Source: Citrobacter koseri
Lineage (GTDB): Bacteria > Pseudomonadota > Gammaproteobacteria > Enterobacterales > Enterobacteriaceae
Direction of reading: 5' to 3'
Assembly (NCBI GenBank): GCA_900446925.1
Contig: UAVY01000010.1
Span: 248,001-312,000 of the forward strand
Length of the DNA stretch: 64,000 bases
In this document: one piece after another, positions 10,341-27,353 of the stretch
How the letters are laid out: each line of letters begins with the position of its first letter
Numbering within the stretch: position 1 is the stretch's first letter
Made by a program: the position numbers and the translations under genes
Notes under the pieces: generated by a model
Seen by the model: only the letters and a program-made list of their open reading frames with translations
Database searches by the model: none
Told to the model about the DNA's origin: nothing

Positions 10341-10381
10341 AATAGCGACGCCGGGGGATCCCGGCGAACGCAACAAGCCGC

Positions 10382-11107
10382 TTATTCCTTCGGATCTTTG
10401 CCCGCCAGCAGTTTATCCAGCTCGTCACCGCCGACGTGGCGGAAATCCTGTCCTTTCACGAAGTAGAAGATGTACTCGCAGATATTCTGGCAACGGTCGC
10501 CAATGCGCTCAATGGAGCGTGCACAGAACAGCGCAGTCAGCACGCTTGGAATGGTGCGCGAATCTTCCATCATGTAGGTCATCAGCTGACGCACGATACC
10601 TTCGTATTCCTGGTCAACTTTCTTATCTTCACGGTAGATACGCACCGCTTCGTCAATATCCATTCGCGCGAACGCGTCCAGCACGTCATGCAGCATCTGT
10701 ACGGTGTGACGCCCCAGCGACTCCAGGCTCACCAGCAACGGCTGGTGCTGGTGGGAGAATTTCTCCAGCGCGGTGCGACAAATTTTGTCCGCCACGTCGC
10801 CAATGCGCTCCAGTTCAGCGATGGTTTTGATGATCGCCATCACCAGGCGCAGGTCGCTCGCTGTCGGCTGGCGTTTGGCAATGATGCGCACGCACGCTTC
10901 ATCGATCGCCACTTCCATCATGTTGACGTGCTTATCACCGTCAATAACGCGCTTCGCCAGTTCGCTATCCTGATTATGCATCGCGGTGATCGCATCAGAA
11001 AGCTGTTGCTCCACCATACCGCCCATAGTCATCACCTGGGTGCGGATGCTTTCCAGTTCTGCGTTGAACTGGCCGGAAATGTGTTTGTTAAGGTTTAGGT
11101 TGTCCAT
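10382..11107 (-). CDS. phoU: Phosphate signalling protein PhoU
   Basis: PhoU is the negative regulator that links the Pst transporter to the PhoR/PhoB two-component system. When phosphate is plentiful it helps keep PhoR in its phosphatase state. The 241-residue frame is intact and made of two similar three-helix bundles. Each carries an acidic ERIGD metal-binding motif ([12 protein letters not shown] and [12 protein letters not shown]). The ATG at 11107 was chosen over upstream in-frame codons because it gives the family start [11 protein letters not shown]. It is the last gene of pstSCAB-phoU, 13 bp after pstB. Confidence 0.96.
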   Translation of the reverse strand: MDNLNLNKHISGQFNAELESIRTQVMTMGGMVEQQLSDAITAMHNQDSELAKRVIDGDKHVNMMEVAIDEACVRIIAKRQPTASDLRLVMAIIKTIAELERIGDVADKICRTALEKFSHQHQPLLVSLESLGRHTVQMLHDVLDAFARMDIDEAVRIYREDKKVDQEYEGIVRQLMTYMMEDSRTIPSVLTALFCARSIERIGDRCQNICEYIFYFVKGQDFRHVGGDELDKLLAGKDPKE

Positions 11108-11120
11108 GGTTAGCTCCAAA

Positions 11121-11894
<774 letters not shown>

Positions 11895-11960
11895 TTCAAT
11901 CTCTTCCTCATTCGGCGTCGCCGTTGGCCGCGCGTAAAAAATTAACCGCTGTTCACATCT

Positions 11961-11996
11961 GTAGGCCAGATAAGACGTTTACGCCGCCATCCGGCA
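11961..11996. repeat. REP element between pstA and pstB
   Basis: Single unit with GTAGGCCAGATAAGACG...CGCCATCCGGC. It lies inside the pst operon, where REP hairpins can stabilise upstream mRNA or dampen read-through. Confidence 0.65.
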
Positions 11997-12003
11997 CCTG
12001 AAA

Positions 12004-13857
<1,854 letters not shown>

Positions 13858-13893
13858 TTACTCTTTCCATTAAACGCGTTTACGAAGTTGCCC

Positions 13894-13978
13894 ATGCCGG
13901 ATGGCGCTACGCTTATCCGGCCTACAAATCGGGCCTACAGTCGGAACTGTAGGGCGGATAAGCGTAGCGCCATCCGCC
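13894..13978. repeat. REP/BIME element between pstS and pstC
   Basis: Two inverted REP units: GCCGGATGGCGCTACGC...TTATCCGGCC and GGGCGGATAAGCGTAGCGCC...CC. Its position after the periplasmic binding-protein gene fits the common pattern where REP hairpins protect the mRNA of the abundant first product. Confidence 0.8.
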
Positions 13979-13998
13979 AGTTCGTTAAAGATATTCTA

Positions 13999-15165
<1,167 letters not shown>

Positions 15166-15322
15166 TTACAGAAAAAACAATTTATAAACAATCAGTTAAT
15201 TCACTTCATGACAATGCGATTTCATGAAAATTTTCTTTTTATGACACTGAAAACAGTAGCTGAAGATGACGATTTGTCACATTAAAACGACGGGAGAATT
15301 GATTAAAAACAGAACAGCGCAG

Positions 15323-15350
15323 AAAAAAATGCCCCGCTTTCGCAGGGCAT
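15323..15350 (-). terminator. Rho-independent terminator of glmUS
   Basis: On the minus strand ATGCCCTGCGAAAGCGGGGCAT folds into a stem and is followed by a run of seven Ts, 8 bp beyond the glmS stop. Confidence 0.85.
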
Positions 15351-15358
15351 CGTCACGA

Positions 15359-17188
15359 TTACTCAACGGTAACTGATTTCGCCAGGTTACGCGGCTGGTC
15401 CACGTCGGTGCCTTTGATCAGCGCAACGTGATACGCCAGCAGTTGCAGCGGAACGGTGTAGAAGATCGGTGCAATCACCTCTTCCACATGCGGCATCTCA
15501 ATGATGTGCATGTTGTCGCTGCTGACAAAACCGGCATCCTGGTCGGCGAAGACGTACAGCTGGCCGCCACGGGCGCGGACTTCTTCGATGTTGGATTTCA
15601 GTTTTTCCAGCAGTTCGTTGTTCGGCGCCACCACGATAACCGGCATATCTGCGTCGATCAGCGCCAGCGGGCCGTGTTTCAGCTCACCTGCCGCATACGC
15701 TTCTGCGTGAATATAAGAGATCTCTTTCAGCTTCAGCGCGCCTTCCAGCGCGATCGGATACTGATCGCCACGGCCCAGGAACAGGGCATGGTGTTTGTCA
15801 GAGAAATCTTCCGCCAGCGCTTCGATACGCTTGTCCTGAGACAGCATCTGTTCGATACGGCTCGGCAGCGCCTGCAAACCGTGAACAATATCGTGCTCGA
15901 TAGACGCATCCAGACCTTTCAGACGCGCCAGCTTCGCCACCAGCATCAGCAGAACGGTCAGCTGAGTGGTAAACGCTTTGGTGGAGGCCACGCCGATTTC
16001 CGTCCCGGCGTTGGTCATCATCGCCAGATCGGATTCACGCACCAGGGAAGAACCCGGAACGTTACAGATGGCGAGAGAACCCAGATAGCCCAGCTCTTTC
16101 GACAGGCGCAGACCGGCAAGGGTATCCGCCGTTTCGCCAGACTGAGACAGAGTGATCATCAGGCTGTTACGACGCACGGCGGATTTGCGATAGCGGAATT
16201 CAGAGGCGATTTCGACGTCGCACGGAATACCGGCCAGCGATTCAAACCAGTAGCGAGAGACCATACCGGAGTTATACGACGTGCCGCAGGCGATAATCTG
16301 AATATGTTCAACCTGAGACAGTAGTTCGTTCGCTTTTGGCCCCAGCTCGCTTAAATCCACTTCACCGTGGCTGATACGCCCGGTCAGCGTATTTTTAATC
16401 GCATTCGGCTGTTCGTAGATCTCTTTCTGCATGTAGTGGCGGTAAATACCTTTATCGCCCGCATCATATTGCAGACTAGATTCGATATCCTGACGTTTCA
16501 CTTCCGCGCCGGATTTATCGAAAATGGAGACCGAACGACGGGTCACTTCCGCAATATCGCCTTCTTCCAGGAAGATGAAGCGACGGGTTACCGGCAGCAG
16601 CGCCAGCTGGTCGGAAGCGATAAAGTTTTCGCCCATACCCAGACCGATAACCAGCGGGCTGCCAGAGCGCGCCGCCAGCAGCGTATCCGGGTGACGGGTA
16701 TCCATGATTACCGTGCCGTACGCGCCCCGCAGTTGCGGAATCGCACGCATAACCGCTTCACGCAGCGTACCGCCCTGTTCCAGCTCCCAGTGCACTAAGT
16801 GAGCAATCACTTCGGTGTCGGTCTCAGAAACGAAGGTATAACCACGCGCTTTCAGTTCTTCACGCAGTGGTTCATGGTTTTCGATGATGCCGTTATGCAC
16901 CACCACAATGTGGTCAGAAACATGCGGATGCGCGTTTGCTTCCGAAGGTTCGCCGTGGGTCGCCCAGCGGGTGTGAGCAATCCCGGTGCCACCAGACAGA
17001 GGATGGTCTTCCGCTGCCTGGGCCAGCATCTGTACTTTACCAAGGCGACGCAGACGGGTCATGTGACCTTCCGCATCAACCACGGCCAGACCGGCAGAGT
17101 CATAACCACGGTATTCCAGACGACGTAAACCTTCGAGAAGGATTTCAGCTACATCACGTTGCGCGATAGCGCCAACAATTCCACACAT
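15359..17188 (-). CDS. glmS: Glutamine--fructose-6-phosphate aminotransferase GlmS
   Basis: GlmS makes glucosamine-6-phosphate from fructose-6-phosphate and glutamine, the first step to UDP-GlcNAc for peptidoglycan and LPS. The ATG at 17188 places the catalytic Cys at position 2 (MCGIVGAIA), which is required after Met removal. In-frame codons further upstream to 17212 are therefore not the start. The N-terminal glutaminase domain ([10 protein letters not shown]) is followed by two SIS sugar-isomerase domains ([19 protein letters not shown]) and the C-terminus [11 protein letters not shown]. The 609-residue frame is intact. It is downstream of glmU, with a REP element between them. Confidence 0.97.
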   Translation of the reverse strand: MCGIVGAIAQRDVAEILLEGLRRLEYRGYDSAGLAVVDAEGHMTRLRRLGKVQMLAQAAEDHPLSGGTGIAHTRWATHGEPSEANAHPHVSDHIVVVHNGIIENHEPLREELKARGYTFVSETDTEVIAHLVHWELEQGGTLREAVMRAIPQLRGAYGTVIMDTRHPDTLLAARSGSPLVIGLGMGENFIASDQLALLPVTRRFIFLEEGDIAEVTRRSVSIFDKSGAEVKRQDIESSLQYDAGDKGIYRHYMQKEIYEQPNAIKNTLTGRISHGEVDLSELGPKANELLSQVEHIQIIACGTSYNSGMVSRYWFESLAGIPCDVEIASEFRYRKSAVRRNSLMITLSQSGETADTLAGLRLSKELGYLGSLAICNVPGSSLVRESDLAMMTNAGTEIGVASTKAFTTQLTVLLMLVAKLARLKGLDASIEHDIVHGLQALPSRIEQMLSQDKRIEALAEDFSDKHHALFLGRGDQYPIALEGALKLKEISYIHAEAYAAGELKHGPLALIDADMPVIVVAPNNELLEKLKSNIEEVRARGGQLYVFADQDAGFVSSDNMHIIEMPHVEEVIAPIFYTVPLQLLAYHVALIKGTDVDQPRNLAKSVTVE

Positions 17189-17342
17189 AGTATTTAATTC
17201 CGATTTTGGCATTAAGCCTGTCGTTGTCGCTGACCTGTTTAATACCCGTATTCCGGGCGCCCCGAGCCTTGTAGAGAGTGGGGTTATTTTTATAGGTACT
17301 GCTTTTGGGCGAGCGATATATCTTTATCGCCTCATCCCTCAT

Positions 17343-17422
17343 CTGCCGGATGGCGCTTATGCTTATCCGGCCTACAGAACGTCATCGAACGTAGGCCGGA
17401 TAAGACAAAGCCGCCATCCGGC
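17343..17422. repeat. REP/BIME element between glmU and glmS
   Basis: Two inverted units, GCCGGATGGCGC...GCTTATCCGGCC and GTAGGCCGGATAAGAC...GCCGCCATCCGGC, fill most of the glmU-glmS gap. In E. coli this intergenic mRNA is cut by RNase E and glmS is then controlled by the GlmZ sRNA. Confidence 0.8.
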
Positions 17423-17431
17423 AAAAAAGAC

Positions 17432-18810
17432 TTACTTCTTCTTCACCGGACGCTGCCAGCCCTGCTTATGCACCTGCGGCACGCGGCTTAACACCAGTTC
17501 GTTATCCGCAACATCACGGGTAACGGTTGTGCCGGCGGCGATGGTCGCACCTTTCCCCACGGTGACCGGCGCCACCAACTGAGTATCAGAACCGACAAAC
17601 ACATCATCGCCAATAATCGTTTTGAATTTATTTGCGCCATCGTAGTTGCAGGTAATGGTGCCCGCGCCGATATTCACGTTGTCGCCAATTTCCGCATCAC
17701 CCAGATAGCTCAGGTGGCCCGCTTTCGAACCTTTCCCCAGACGCGCTTTTTTCATTTCAACGAAGTTGCCGACATGAGCGCCTTCCCGCAGTTCCGCGCC
17801 GGGGCGCAGACGGGCAAACGGACCAATAGTACAGGCCGCTTCCAGGTGCGCATCTTCCACCACGCTGTACGGGCTGATTTCACAGTCATCGCCAATTACG
17901 CTGTTTTTAATAACGCAACCCGCGCCAATCTTCACGCGGTGACCCAGCGTGACGTTGCCTTCGATGATAACGTTAGTATCAATTTCAACATCGCGCCCGT
18001 GGGTGAGAGCGCCGCGCAGGTCAAAACGCGCGGGATCGCGCAGCATCACACCGGCCAGCAGCAGCTTTTCGGCCTGCTCGGACTGATAAACGCGTTCCAG
18101 AACGAGAGAGTTGCAGACGGTTGTTTACGCCTTCCACTTCGCTTAAACGATCCGGGTGTAACAGCAGCGATTTCGCGGCCTTCCTGATATGCCAGCGCAA
18201 TGATGTCGGTAATGTAATATTCACCCTGAGCATTATTGTTGGTCAGTTTCGGCCAGCCAGCGCTTCATGTCCGCACCATTAGCGATCAAGATACCGGTAA
18301 TTGATTTCCTGGATCTGACGCTGTTCGTCCGGTGGCATCCTTTATGCTCAACGATGCCGGTCACTTTACCGTTCTCACGCGTAATACGACCGTAACCGCT
18401 CGGATCGTCCCAGCTTCCACGGTTAACAAACCAATGCCGCCCTGCGGTTTGGCGTCACGCAGACGCTGTAAGGTTTCCACAGAGATCAGCGGCACATCGC
18501 CATAGAGCATTAAAATGTCTTCGTCATCGCTAAAGAACGGCGCCGCCTGCTGCATCGCATGACCGTCCCAGCTGCTCTGCCTGCAAAACCCAGTTCAGGT
18601 TGTCATTTTTAAGGGTGTTTTTAAGCAGATCGCCGCCGTGACCATAGACCAGATGCACCTGAGATGCGCCTAATTCATTAGCGGCATCCAATGACATGCT
18701 GAACCATCCGCTTTTCCCGCAAGGGTATGCAGCACTTTAGGAAGATCGGAATACATACGCGTGCCTTTGCCTGCGGCAAGGATCACTACGCTCATAGCAC
18801 TATTCAACAT
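17432..18810 (-). CDS. glmU: Bifunctional N-acetyltransferase/uridyltransferase GlmU (frameshifted)
   Basis: GlmU acetylates glucosamine-1-phosphate and then couples it to UTP, giving UDP-GlcNAc. The C-terminal left-handed beta-helix acetyltransferase domain is intact from about 18049 to 17432 ([20 protein letters not shown]). The N-terminal pyrophosphorylase domain (18810 to about 18050) is broken by about eight net single-base insertions, two of them near 18098 and 18140. Fragments such as [13 protein letters not shown] remain readable. The span is 1379 bp against 1371. The start MLNSAMSVV at 18810 matches the family. The gene is essential, so these are sequence errors. Confidence 0.92.
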
Positions 18811-19071
18811 ACGCGTCCTGACTGTAATTTGAGAACGAATTTATACCGTTTCACATTGAAAATACTACATTTTTTTCATCGTGAAATGGGCAGAAGAGAA
18901 AACGCTCAATGCGGGGTTTTCACCGCTTGTTAATGGGATATTTTCGTTCATCGCCCTGCCTTTTGTCTTCAGAAAAGTCAGACTTACCTTTCATTAAAGG
19001 CTTAGGTTAATGTTTTTGCTATTTTTTTGACCCATGAATAAAGATGAAAGAGCACGGAATAACATTCAGGC

Positions 19072-19105
19072 AAAAAAAAACCAGCCTGATTTCAGACTGG
19101 TTTTT
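19072..19105 (-). terminator. Terminator of the atp operon
   Basis: Stem CCAGCCTGA...TCAGACTGG flanked by an A-run and a T-run, so it could act in both directions. It lies 17 bp beyond the atpC stop. The gap from here to glmU (18811-19071) contains the glmU leader and no gene that I can see. Confidence 0.88.
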
Positions 19106-19122
19106 ATGCTTTCAAGCCGGTG

Positions 19123-19542
19123 TTACATCGCTTTTTTGGTCAACTCGATAACGCGCAGTTTGGCGATCGCTTTGGCCAGTTCCGCAGATGCCTGAGCGTA
19201 ATCCACGTCACCATGAGAGCTCTTAATGCGCTCTTCAGCCTTACGTTTCGCTTCCAGAGCTCGCGCTTCGTCGAGATCCTGGCCGCGAATCGCGGTATCA
19301 GCCAGTACGGTCACGCTGCCAGGCTGCACTTCAAGAATGCCGCCAGACAGGTAGATAAACTCTTCATGACCGAACTGTTTAACGATGCGGATCATACCAG
19401 GCTTAATGGCGGTGAGCAGCGGCGCGTGGCCCGGGTAAATACCCAGTTCACCTTCACTACCCGTTACCTGGATTTTTTCGACCAGACCAGAGAACATTTG
19501 TTGCTCTGCGCTGACGACGTCCAGGTGGTAAGTCATTGCCAT
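19123..19542 (-). CDS. atpC: F1F0 ATP synthase subunit epsilon
   Basis: Epsilon is the small rotor subunit that inhibits ATP hydrolysis and couples F1 to the c-ring. The 139-residue frame is intact: an N-terminal beta-sandwich ([25 protein letters not shown]) and a C-terminal two-helix hairpin rich in Ala, Arg and Lys. It is the last gene of the atp operon, 20 bp after atpD and just before the terminator. Confidence 0.97.
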
Positions 19543-19562
19543 ATCACCCTCCGATTAAGGCG

Positions 19563-21836
<2,274 letters not shown>

Positions 21837-21886
21837 GAGCTTCTCCTCAATGCCTTGCGGCCTGCCTTAAGGCAGGCCACCAGACG

Positions 21887-23428
21887 TTACCAGGACTGGG
21901 TTGCTTTGAAGGAATCGAGGATGCCTTTCAGCTTGCCTTCGATTTCGTCGTTATAGCCACCGGACTGGTTGATCTCTTGCATCAACGGAGCGTGATCACG
22001 GTCGACGTAAGCCAGCAGAGCGGCTTCGAAGCTACCGATTTTCGCCAGTTCTACATCCGCCAGATAACCACGTTCTGCCGCGAACAGAACCAGAGACTGC
22101 TGCGCAACGGACATCGGCGCATACTGTTTCTGTTTCAGCAGTTCAGTCACTTTCTGACCGTGGTCAAGCTGTTTACGGGTTGCATCGTCAAGGTCAGATG
22201 CAAACTGGGAGAACGCCGCCAGTTCACGATACTGCGCCAGCGCGGTACGGATACCACCGGACAGTTTCTTCATGATCTTGGTCTGCGCTGCACCACCAAC
22301 ACGGGATACGGAGATACCCGGGTTAACCGCAGGACGAATACCAGAGTTAAACAGGTTGGTTTCCAGGAAGATCTGACCATCGGTAATAGAAATTACGTTG
22401 GTCGGAACGAACGCAGAAACGTCACCCGCCTGGGTTTCGATAATCGGCAGCGCAGTCAGAGAACCGGTTTTCCCTTTCACTTCACCTTTCGTGAAGGCTT
22501 CAACGTATTCAACGTTAACACGCGCAGCACGCTCCAGCAGACGAGAGTGGAGGTAGAATACGTCGCCCGGGAATGCTTCACGTCCTGGCGGACGACGGAG
22601 CAGCAGGGAGATCTGACGATAAGCAACAGCCTGTTTGGACAGGTCATCGTAGATGATCAGCGCATCTTCGCCGCGATCGCGGAAGTATTCGCCCATTGCG
22701 CAACCGGCATACGGCGCCAGGTATTGCAGTGCGGCAGATTCAGATGCGGTAGCAACCACAACGATGGTATTTTGCAGCGCGCCGTGTTCTTCCAGCTTAC
22801 GAACCACGTTAGAGATGGTGGACGCTTTCTGGCCGATAGCCACGTAGACGCACTTGATGCCGGAATCACGCTGGTTGATGATGGCGTCGATTGCCAGAGC
22901 GGTTTTACCGGTCTGACGGTCACCGATGATCAATTCACGCTGGCCACGACCGATTGGGATCATGGAGTCAACGGCTTTATAACCCGTCTGAACAGGCTGA
23001 TCAACGGACTGACGTTCGATTACGCCTGGCGCGATAGCTTCAACAGCAGAGAAGCCGTCGTGCTCAACCGGACCTTTACCGTCGATTGGCGCGCCCAGGG
23101 TGTTAACCACACGGCCCAGCAGGCCACGGCCAACCGGAACTTCCAGGATACGGCCAGTACATTTAACCTTCATGCCTTCGGCAAGGTCAGCGTACGGACC
23201 CATCACAACCGCACCTACAGAGTCGCGCTCCAGGTTCAGTGCGATAGCGTAACGGTTACCCGGCAGGGAGATCATTTCACCCTGCATACAATCGGCCAGG
23301 CCGTGAATGCGGATAACACCGTCACTTACAGAAACAATAGTACCTTCGTTGTGAGCTTCACTCACAACATTGAACTGAGCAATGCGCTGCTTGATCAGTT
23401 CGCTGATTTCGGTGGAATTCAGTTGCAT
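21887..23428 (-). CDS. atpA: F1F0 ATP synthase subunit alpha
   Basis: Alpha is the regulatory nucleotide-binding subunit of F1. The 513-residue frame is intact, starting [16 protein letters not shown]. It has the P-loop GDRQTGKTA (residues about 169-177) and the [13 protein letters not shown] signature near residue 363. Length is standard for Enterobacteriaceae. A long open frame of 532 codons on the opposite strand is a codon-bias shadow. Confidence 0.98.
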   Translation of the reverse strand: MQLNSTEISELIKQRIAQFNVVSEAHNEGTIVSVSDGVIRIHGLADCMQGEMISLPGNRYAIALNLERDSVGAVVMGPYADLAEGMKVKCTGRILEVPVGRGLLGRVVNTLGAPIDGKGPVEHDGFSAVEAIAPGVIERQSVDQPVQTGYKAVDSMIPIGRGQRELIIGDRQTGKTALAIDAIINQRDSGIKCVYVAIGQKASTISNVVRKLEEHGALQNTIVVVATASESAALQYLAPYAGCAMGEYFRDRGEDALIIYDDLSKQAVAYRQISLLLRRPPGREAFPGDVFYLHSRLLERAARVNVEYVEAFTKGEVKGKTGSLTALPIIETQAGDVSAFVPTNVISITDGQIFLETNLFNSGIRPAVNPGISVSRVGGAAQTKIMKKLSGGIRTALAQYRELAAFSQFASDLDDATRKQLDHGQKVTELLKQKQYAPMSVAQQSLVLFAAERGYLADVELAKIGSFEAALLAYVDRDHAPLMQEINQSGGYNDEIEGKLKGILDSFKATQSW

Positions 23429-23440
23429 GCTCCAGTCCCC

Positions 23441-23974
23441 TTAAGACTGCAAGACGTCTGCAAGGCGTTCAAGACGGCCGCGTACGCTGCCATCAATGAC
23501 CATATCACCCGCTCGGATGATAACGCCTGCCATTACAGACTTATCGATTTTGCAATTCAGCTTAACTTTGCGTGACAGACGTTTTTCCATCGCAGCGCTA
23601 ATTTTCGCAAGCTGTTCTTCACTCAATGCGGTGGCGGAAGTTACCTCAACTTCAGAGGTGGACTCACTCGCGGCGCGCAGGTGAATAAACTGCTCCAGAA
23701 CATCCGGGAGCGCGTTCAGACGATTATTTTCAGCCATCACCCGAATCAGGTTCTGACCGTTTTCGTCCAACTGCTCACCGCAGACTGCGATAAACGACTC
23801 AGCGAGCGTTTCCGGCGCCAGCGCGCCAGAGAGAAGCTCTGCCATTTGTTCGTTCTTGGTTACCTCGGCGGCAAACGCCAGCATGTCCTGCCAGCGCTCT
23901 ACACTTTGGTGTTCGACGGCAAAGTCAAAAGCTGCTTTGGCGTAGGGGCGAGCTACCGTAACAAATTCAGACAT
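23441..23974 (-). CDS. atpH: F1F0 ATP synthase subunit delta
   Basis: Delta joins the peripheral stalk to the top of F1. The 177-residue frame is intact, starting [20 protein letters not shown]. The C-terminal OSCP/delta signature ([21 protein letters not shown] region) is present. It sits 12 bp before atpA and 14 bp after atpF. Confidence 0.97.
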   Translation of the reverse strand: MSEFVTVARPYAKAAFDFAVEHQSVERWQDMLAFAAEVTKNEQMAELLSGALAPETLAESFIAVCGEQLDENGQNLIRVMAENNRLNALPDVLEQFIHLRAASESTSEVEVTSATALSEEQLAKISAAMEKRLSRKVKLNCKIDKSVMAGVIIRAGDMVIDGSVRGRLERLADVLQS

Positions 23975-23988
23975 CAGCCCCTCCCTCC

Positions 23989-24459
23989 TTACAGTTCAGC
24001 GACAAGTTTGTCCACGATGTCGCTGTTAGCAGCTTCATCCACGGAACGTTCGATGATCTTCTCGGCGCCAGCAACAGCCAGGATAGCAACTTGCTTACGC
24101 AGCTCTTCACGGGCACGTTTACGCTCGGCGTCAATTTCCGCCTGCGCCTGGGCCACGATTTTAGTACGTTCCTGCTCTGCTTCAGTTTTGGCTTCATCCA
24201 GGATCTGAGCGCGACGTTTGTTCGCCTGCTCAATGATTACCTGAGCTTCCGCCTTCGCTTTTTTCAGCTGGTCGGTCGCGCTGGCCTTTGCAAGGTCAAG
24301 GTCCTTATGTGCTCGTTCTGCGGAAGCAAGACCGTCAGCAATTTCTTTTTGACGTTTTTCGATGGCAGCCATTAACGGCGGCCATACGTACTTCATGCAG
24401 AACAGAACGAACAGGACAAACGCGATGGCCTGGCCGAGGATTGTTGCGTTAAGATTCAC
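23989..24459 (-). CDS. atpF: F1F0 ATP synthase subunit b
   Basis: Subunit b forms the dimeric peripheral stalk. The 156-residue frame has an N-terminal membrane anchor (residues about 5-25, [19 protein letters not shown]). A long charged Ala/Glu/Lys/Arg-rich helix follows and makes the coiled coil, ending in the delta-binding region. Intact and of family length. Confidence 0.97.
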   Translation of the reverse strand: MNLNATILGQAIAFVLFVLFCMKYVWPPLMAAIEKRQKEIADGLASAERAHKDLDLAKASATDQLKKAKAEAQVIIEQANKRRAQILDEAKTEAEQERTKIVAQAQAEIDAERKRAREELRKQVAILAVAGAEKIIERSVDEAANSDIVDKLVAEL

Positions 24460-24507
24460 AGCACAATGCCTCTATCTAGTTAACGTTCTGATATTGCTCT
24501 TAATTCA

Positions 24508-24776
<269 letters not shown>

Positions 24777-24805
24777 TCAGTTAAAACGTAGTAGTGTTGG
24801 TAAAA

Positions 24806-26012
<1,207 letters not shown>

Positions 26013-26102
26013 CACGTTTTTACTCCTGCTCCCTTCGAGGTATGCCGCGTGTCGTATAAAACGTTCTTTAAGGCTTAGAGTCAAGCATCAAAAAGCGGTC
26101 AA

Positions 26103-26130
26103 ATTATACGGTGCGCCCTCGTGATTTCAA
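26103..26130 (-). promoter_or_regulatory. Main atp operon promoter
   Basis: On the minus strand TTGAAA (26125-26130) and a perfect TATAAT (26103-26108) are 16 bp apart, about 90 bp before atpI. The position matches the known E. coli atpI promoter. Confidence 0.75.
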
Positions 26131-26489
26131 ACAATAAGTAGCTAAAAGGTGAATAAATGTTTAAATATTTTTCCCTGGTGCACATTTATCACTTTTCATC
26201 AAACTGTGAACGATCATGCAAAACTGCAAATGGCGCGTAAATACTGGTGATAAAGCGTGCTTCGGATCACATATTGAGCATATTCGCCCCGGCAGTATTT
26301 ATTTACTTGGCAAATGATGCCTTTTCATCTTTCTGATATTTAAGCCTAAAATCACTCACTATTTAAAAAACACCCGGTTACAAGCTAAAAACCATTCATT
26401 GACATTTATAATAAAAATTCAACATACCTGAGTGATTCTTAGGTTCAATTTTTAGCAACCTGATATTTTCAATGTTGATTAATTCATTT

Positions 26490-26620
26490 TTTAATAAAAA
26501 GAGCTACGTTGTAGCAATGATACAAAACGGTGAACTCATGGTTAACGGTAACAAGGTATAACTATTCGTTACCTCGCGATTGTTAACACGCGAGCGCCCG
26601 TTTTTTTTCTATTTTTTTTG
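26490..26620 (+). other. Structured region with terminator-like end between rsmG and atpI
   Basis: Positions 26131-26627 contain no recognisable gene and are very AT-rich. Near the rsmG end three short inverted repeats follow each other: GCTAC-GTT-GTAGC (about 26503-26515), GGTAAC...GTTACC (26547-26573) and CTCGCG...CGCGAG (26573-26594). Six bases later comes a run of eight Ts (26601-26608), then a second T-run. Read on the plus strand this resembles the 3' end of a small RNA, ending just before the rsmG stop codon. A 14-codon frame (26517-26561) lies inside. No clear plus-strand promoter was found. Confidence 0.35.
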
Positions 26621-26627
26621 ATAAAAA

Positions 26628-27251
26628 TTAAATTTTGTTTGGCTTAATGACCACCAAATGACGTTCGCCTTCCAGCTGCGGGACACACAGTTTAACCACG
26701 GACTCGACGCTGAACGCCGCAGACAGCGAGGCGATTTCCTCTTCCGGCAGTTGACCCTTTAACGCATAAAAGCGGCCATTTTCCCCCGGCAGGTGGCGAC
26801 ACCAGCTCAACATGTCATCGAGAGAGGCGAATGCACGGCTGATCACGCCATCAAACGGCGGCTCAGAAGGGAACTCTTCGACGCGACTCTGCACTGGCGT
26901 AATATTTTCCAGCTTGAGTTCGTGCTGAACCTGGCGCAGAAAGCGTACCCGCTTGCCCAGGCTATCCAGCAGCGTGAAATGCGATTCAGGACGGACGATG
27001 GAGAGCGGGATCCCCGGCAGCCCCGGTCCCGTACCGACGTCAATAAAACGCTCCCCTTGCAGGTGCGGCGCCACAACGATGCTGTCCAGAATATGGCGTA
27101 CCAGCATCTCGTTAGGATCCCGCACCGACGTCAGGTTGTAGGCTTTGTTCCATTTGTGCAGCATATCGACATACGCAATCAGCTGATTTTTCTGGTGATC
27201 GGTAAGCGAAATGCCTGCTTCATCCAGCAGACGGGAGAGTTTGTTAAGCAC
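26628..27251 (-). CDS. rsmG: 16S rRNA (guanine-N7)-methyltransferase RsmG
   Basis: RsmG methylates G527 in the 530 loop of 16S rRNA; its loss gives low-level streptomycin resistance. The 207-residue frame is intact, with the SAM-binding motif [16 protein letters not shown] (near residue 64) and the acidic TLLDSLGKR strand. It follows mnmG on the same strand across a REP element, and is the old gidB. Confidence 0.96.
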   Translation of the reverse strand: MLNKLSRLLDEAGISLTDHQKNQLIAYVDMLHKWNKAYNLTSVRDPNEMLVRHILDSIVVAPHLQGERFIDVGTGPGLPGIPLSIVRPESHFTLLDSLGKRVRFLRQVQHELKLENITPVQSRVEEFPSEPPFDGVISRAFASLDDMLSWCRHLPGENGRFYALKGQLPEEEIASLSAAFSVESVVKLCVPQLEGERHLVVIKPNKI

Positions 27252-27275
27252 GGTCGTTACCTGTTAATAATCAAA

Positions 27276-27342
27276 TGCCCGATGCGCTTTCGCTTATCGG
27301 GCCTACAAATTTGTAGGGCGGGCAAGCGAAGCGCCCCCGCCA
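27276..27342. repeat. REP/BIME-like element between mnmG and rsmG
   Basis: Two inverted units: GCCCGATGCGC...GCTTATCGGGC and GTAGGGCGGGCAAGCG...CGCCCCCGCC. The second unit is a diverged REP with an extra C, possibly another sequence error. Confidence 0.65.
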
Positions 27343-27353
27343 AATTAGTGTTA

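Noticed and set aside
15428..16324. 298-codon plus-strand frame
   Set aside because: Antisense shadow of glmS; no homology recognised, and rich in Gln, Arg and His as is typical for shadows.
21977..23575. 532-codon open frame on the plus strand
   Set aside because: It is exactly antisense to atpA and atpH, which are intact. Long antisense frames are a known effect of strong codon bias in highly expressed genes.
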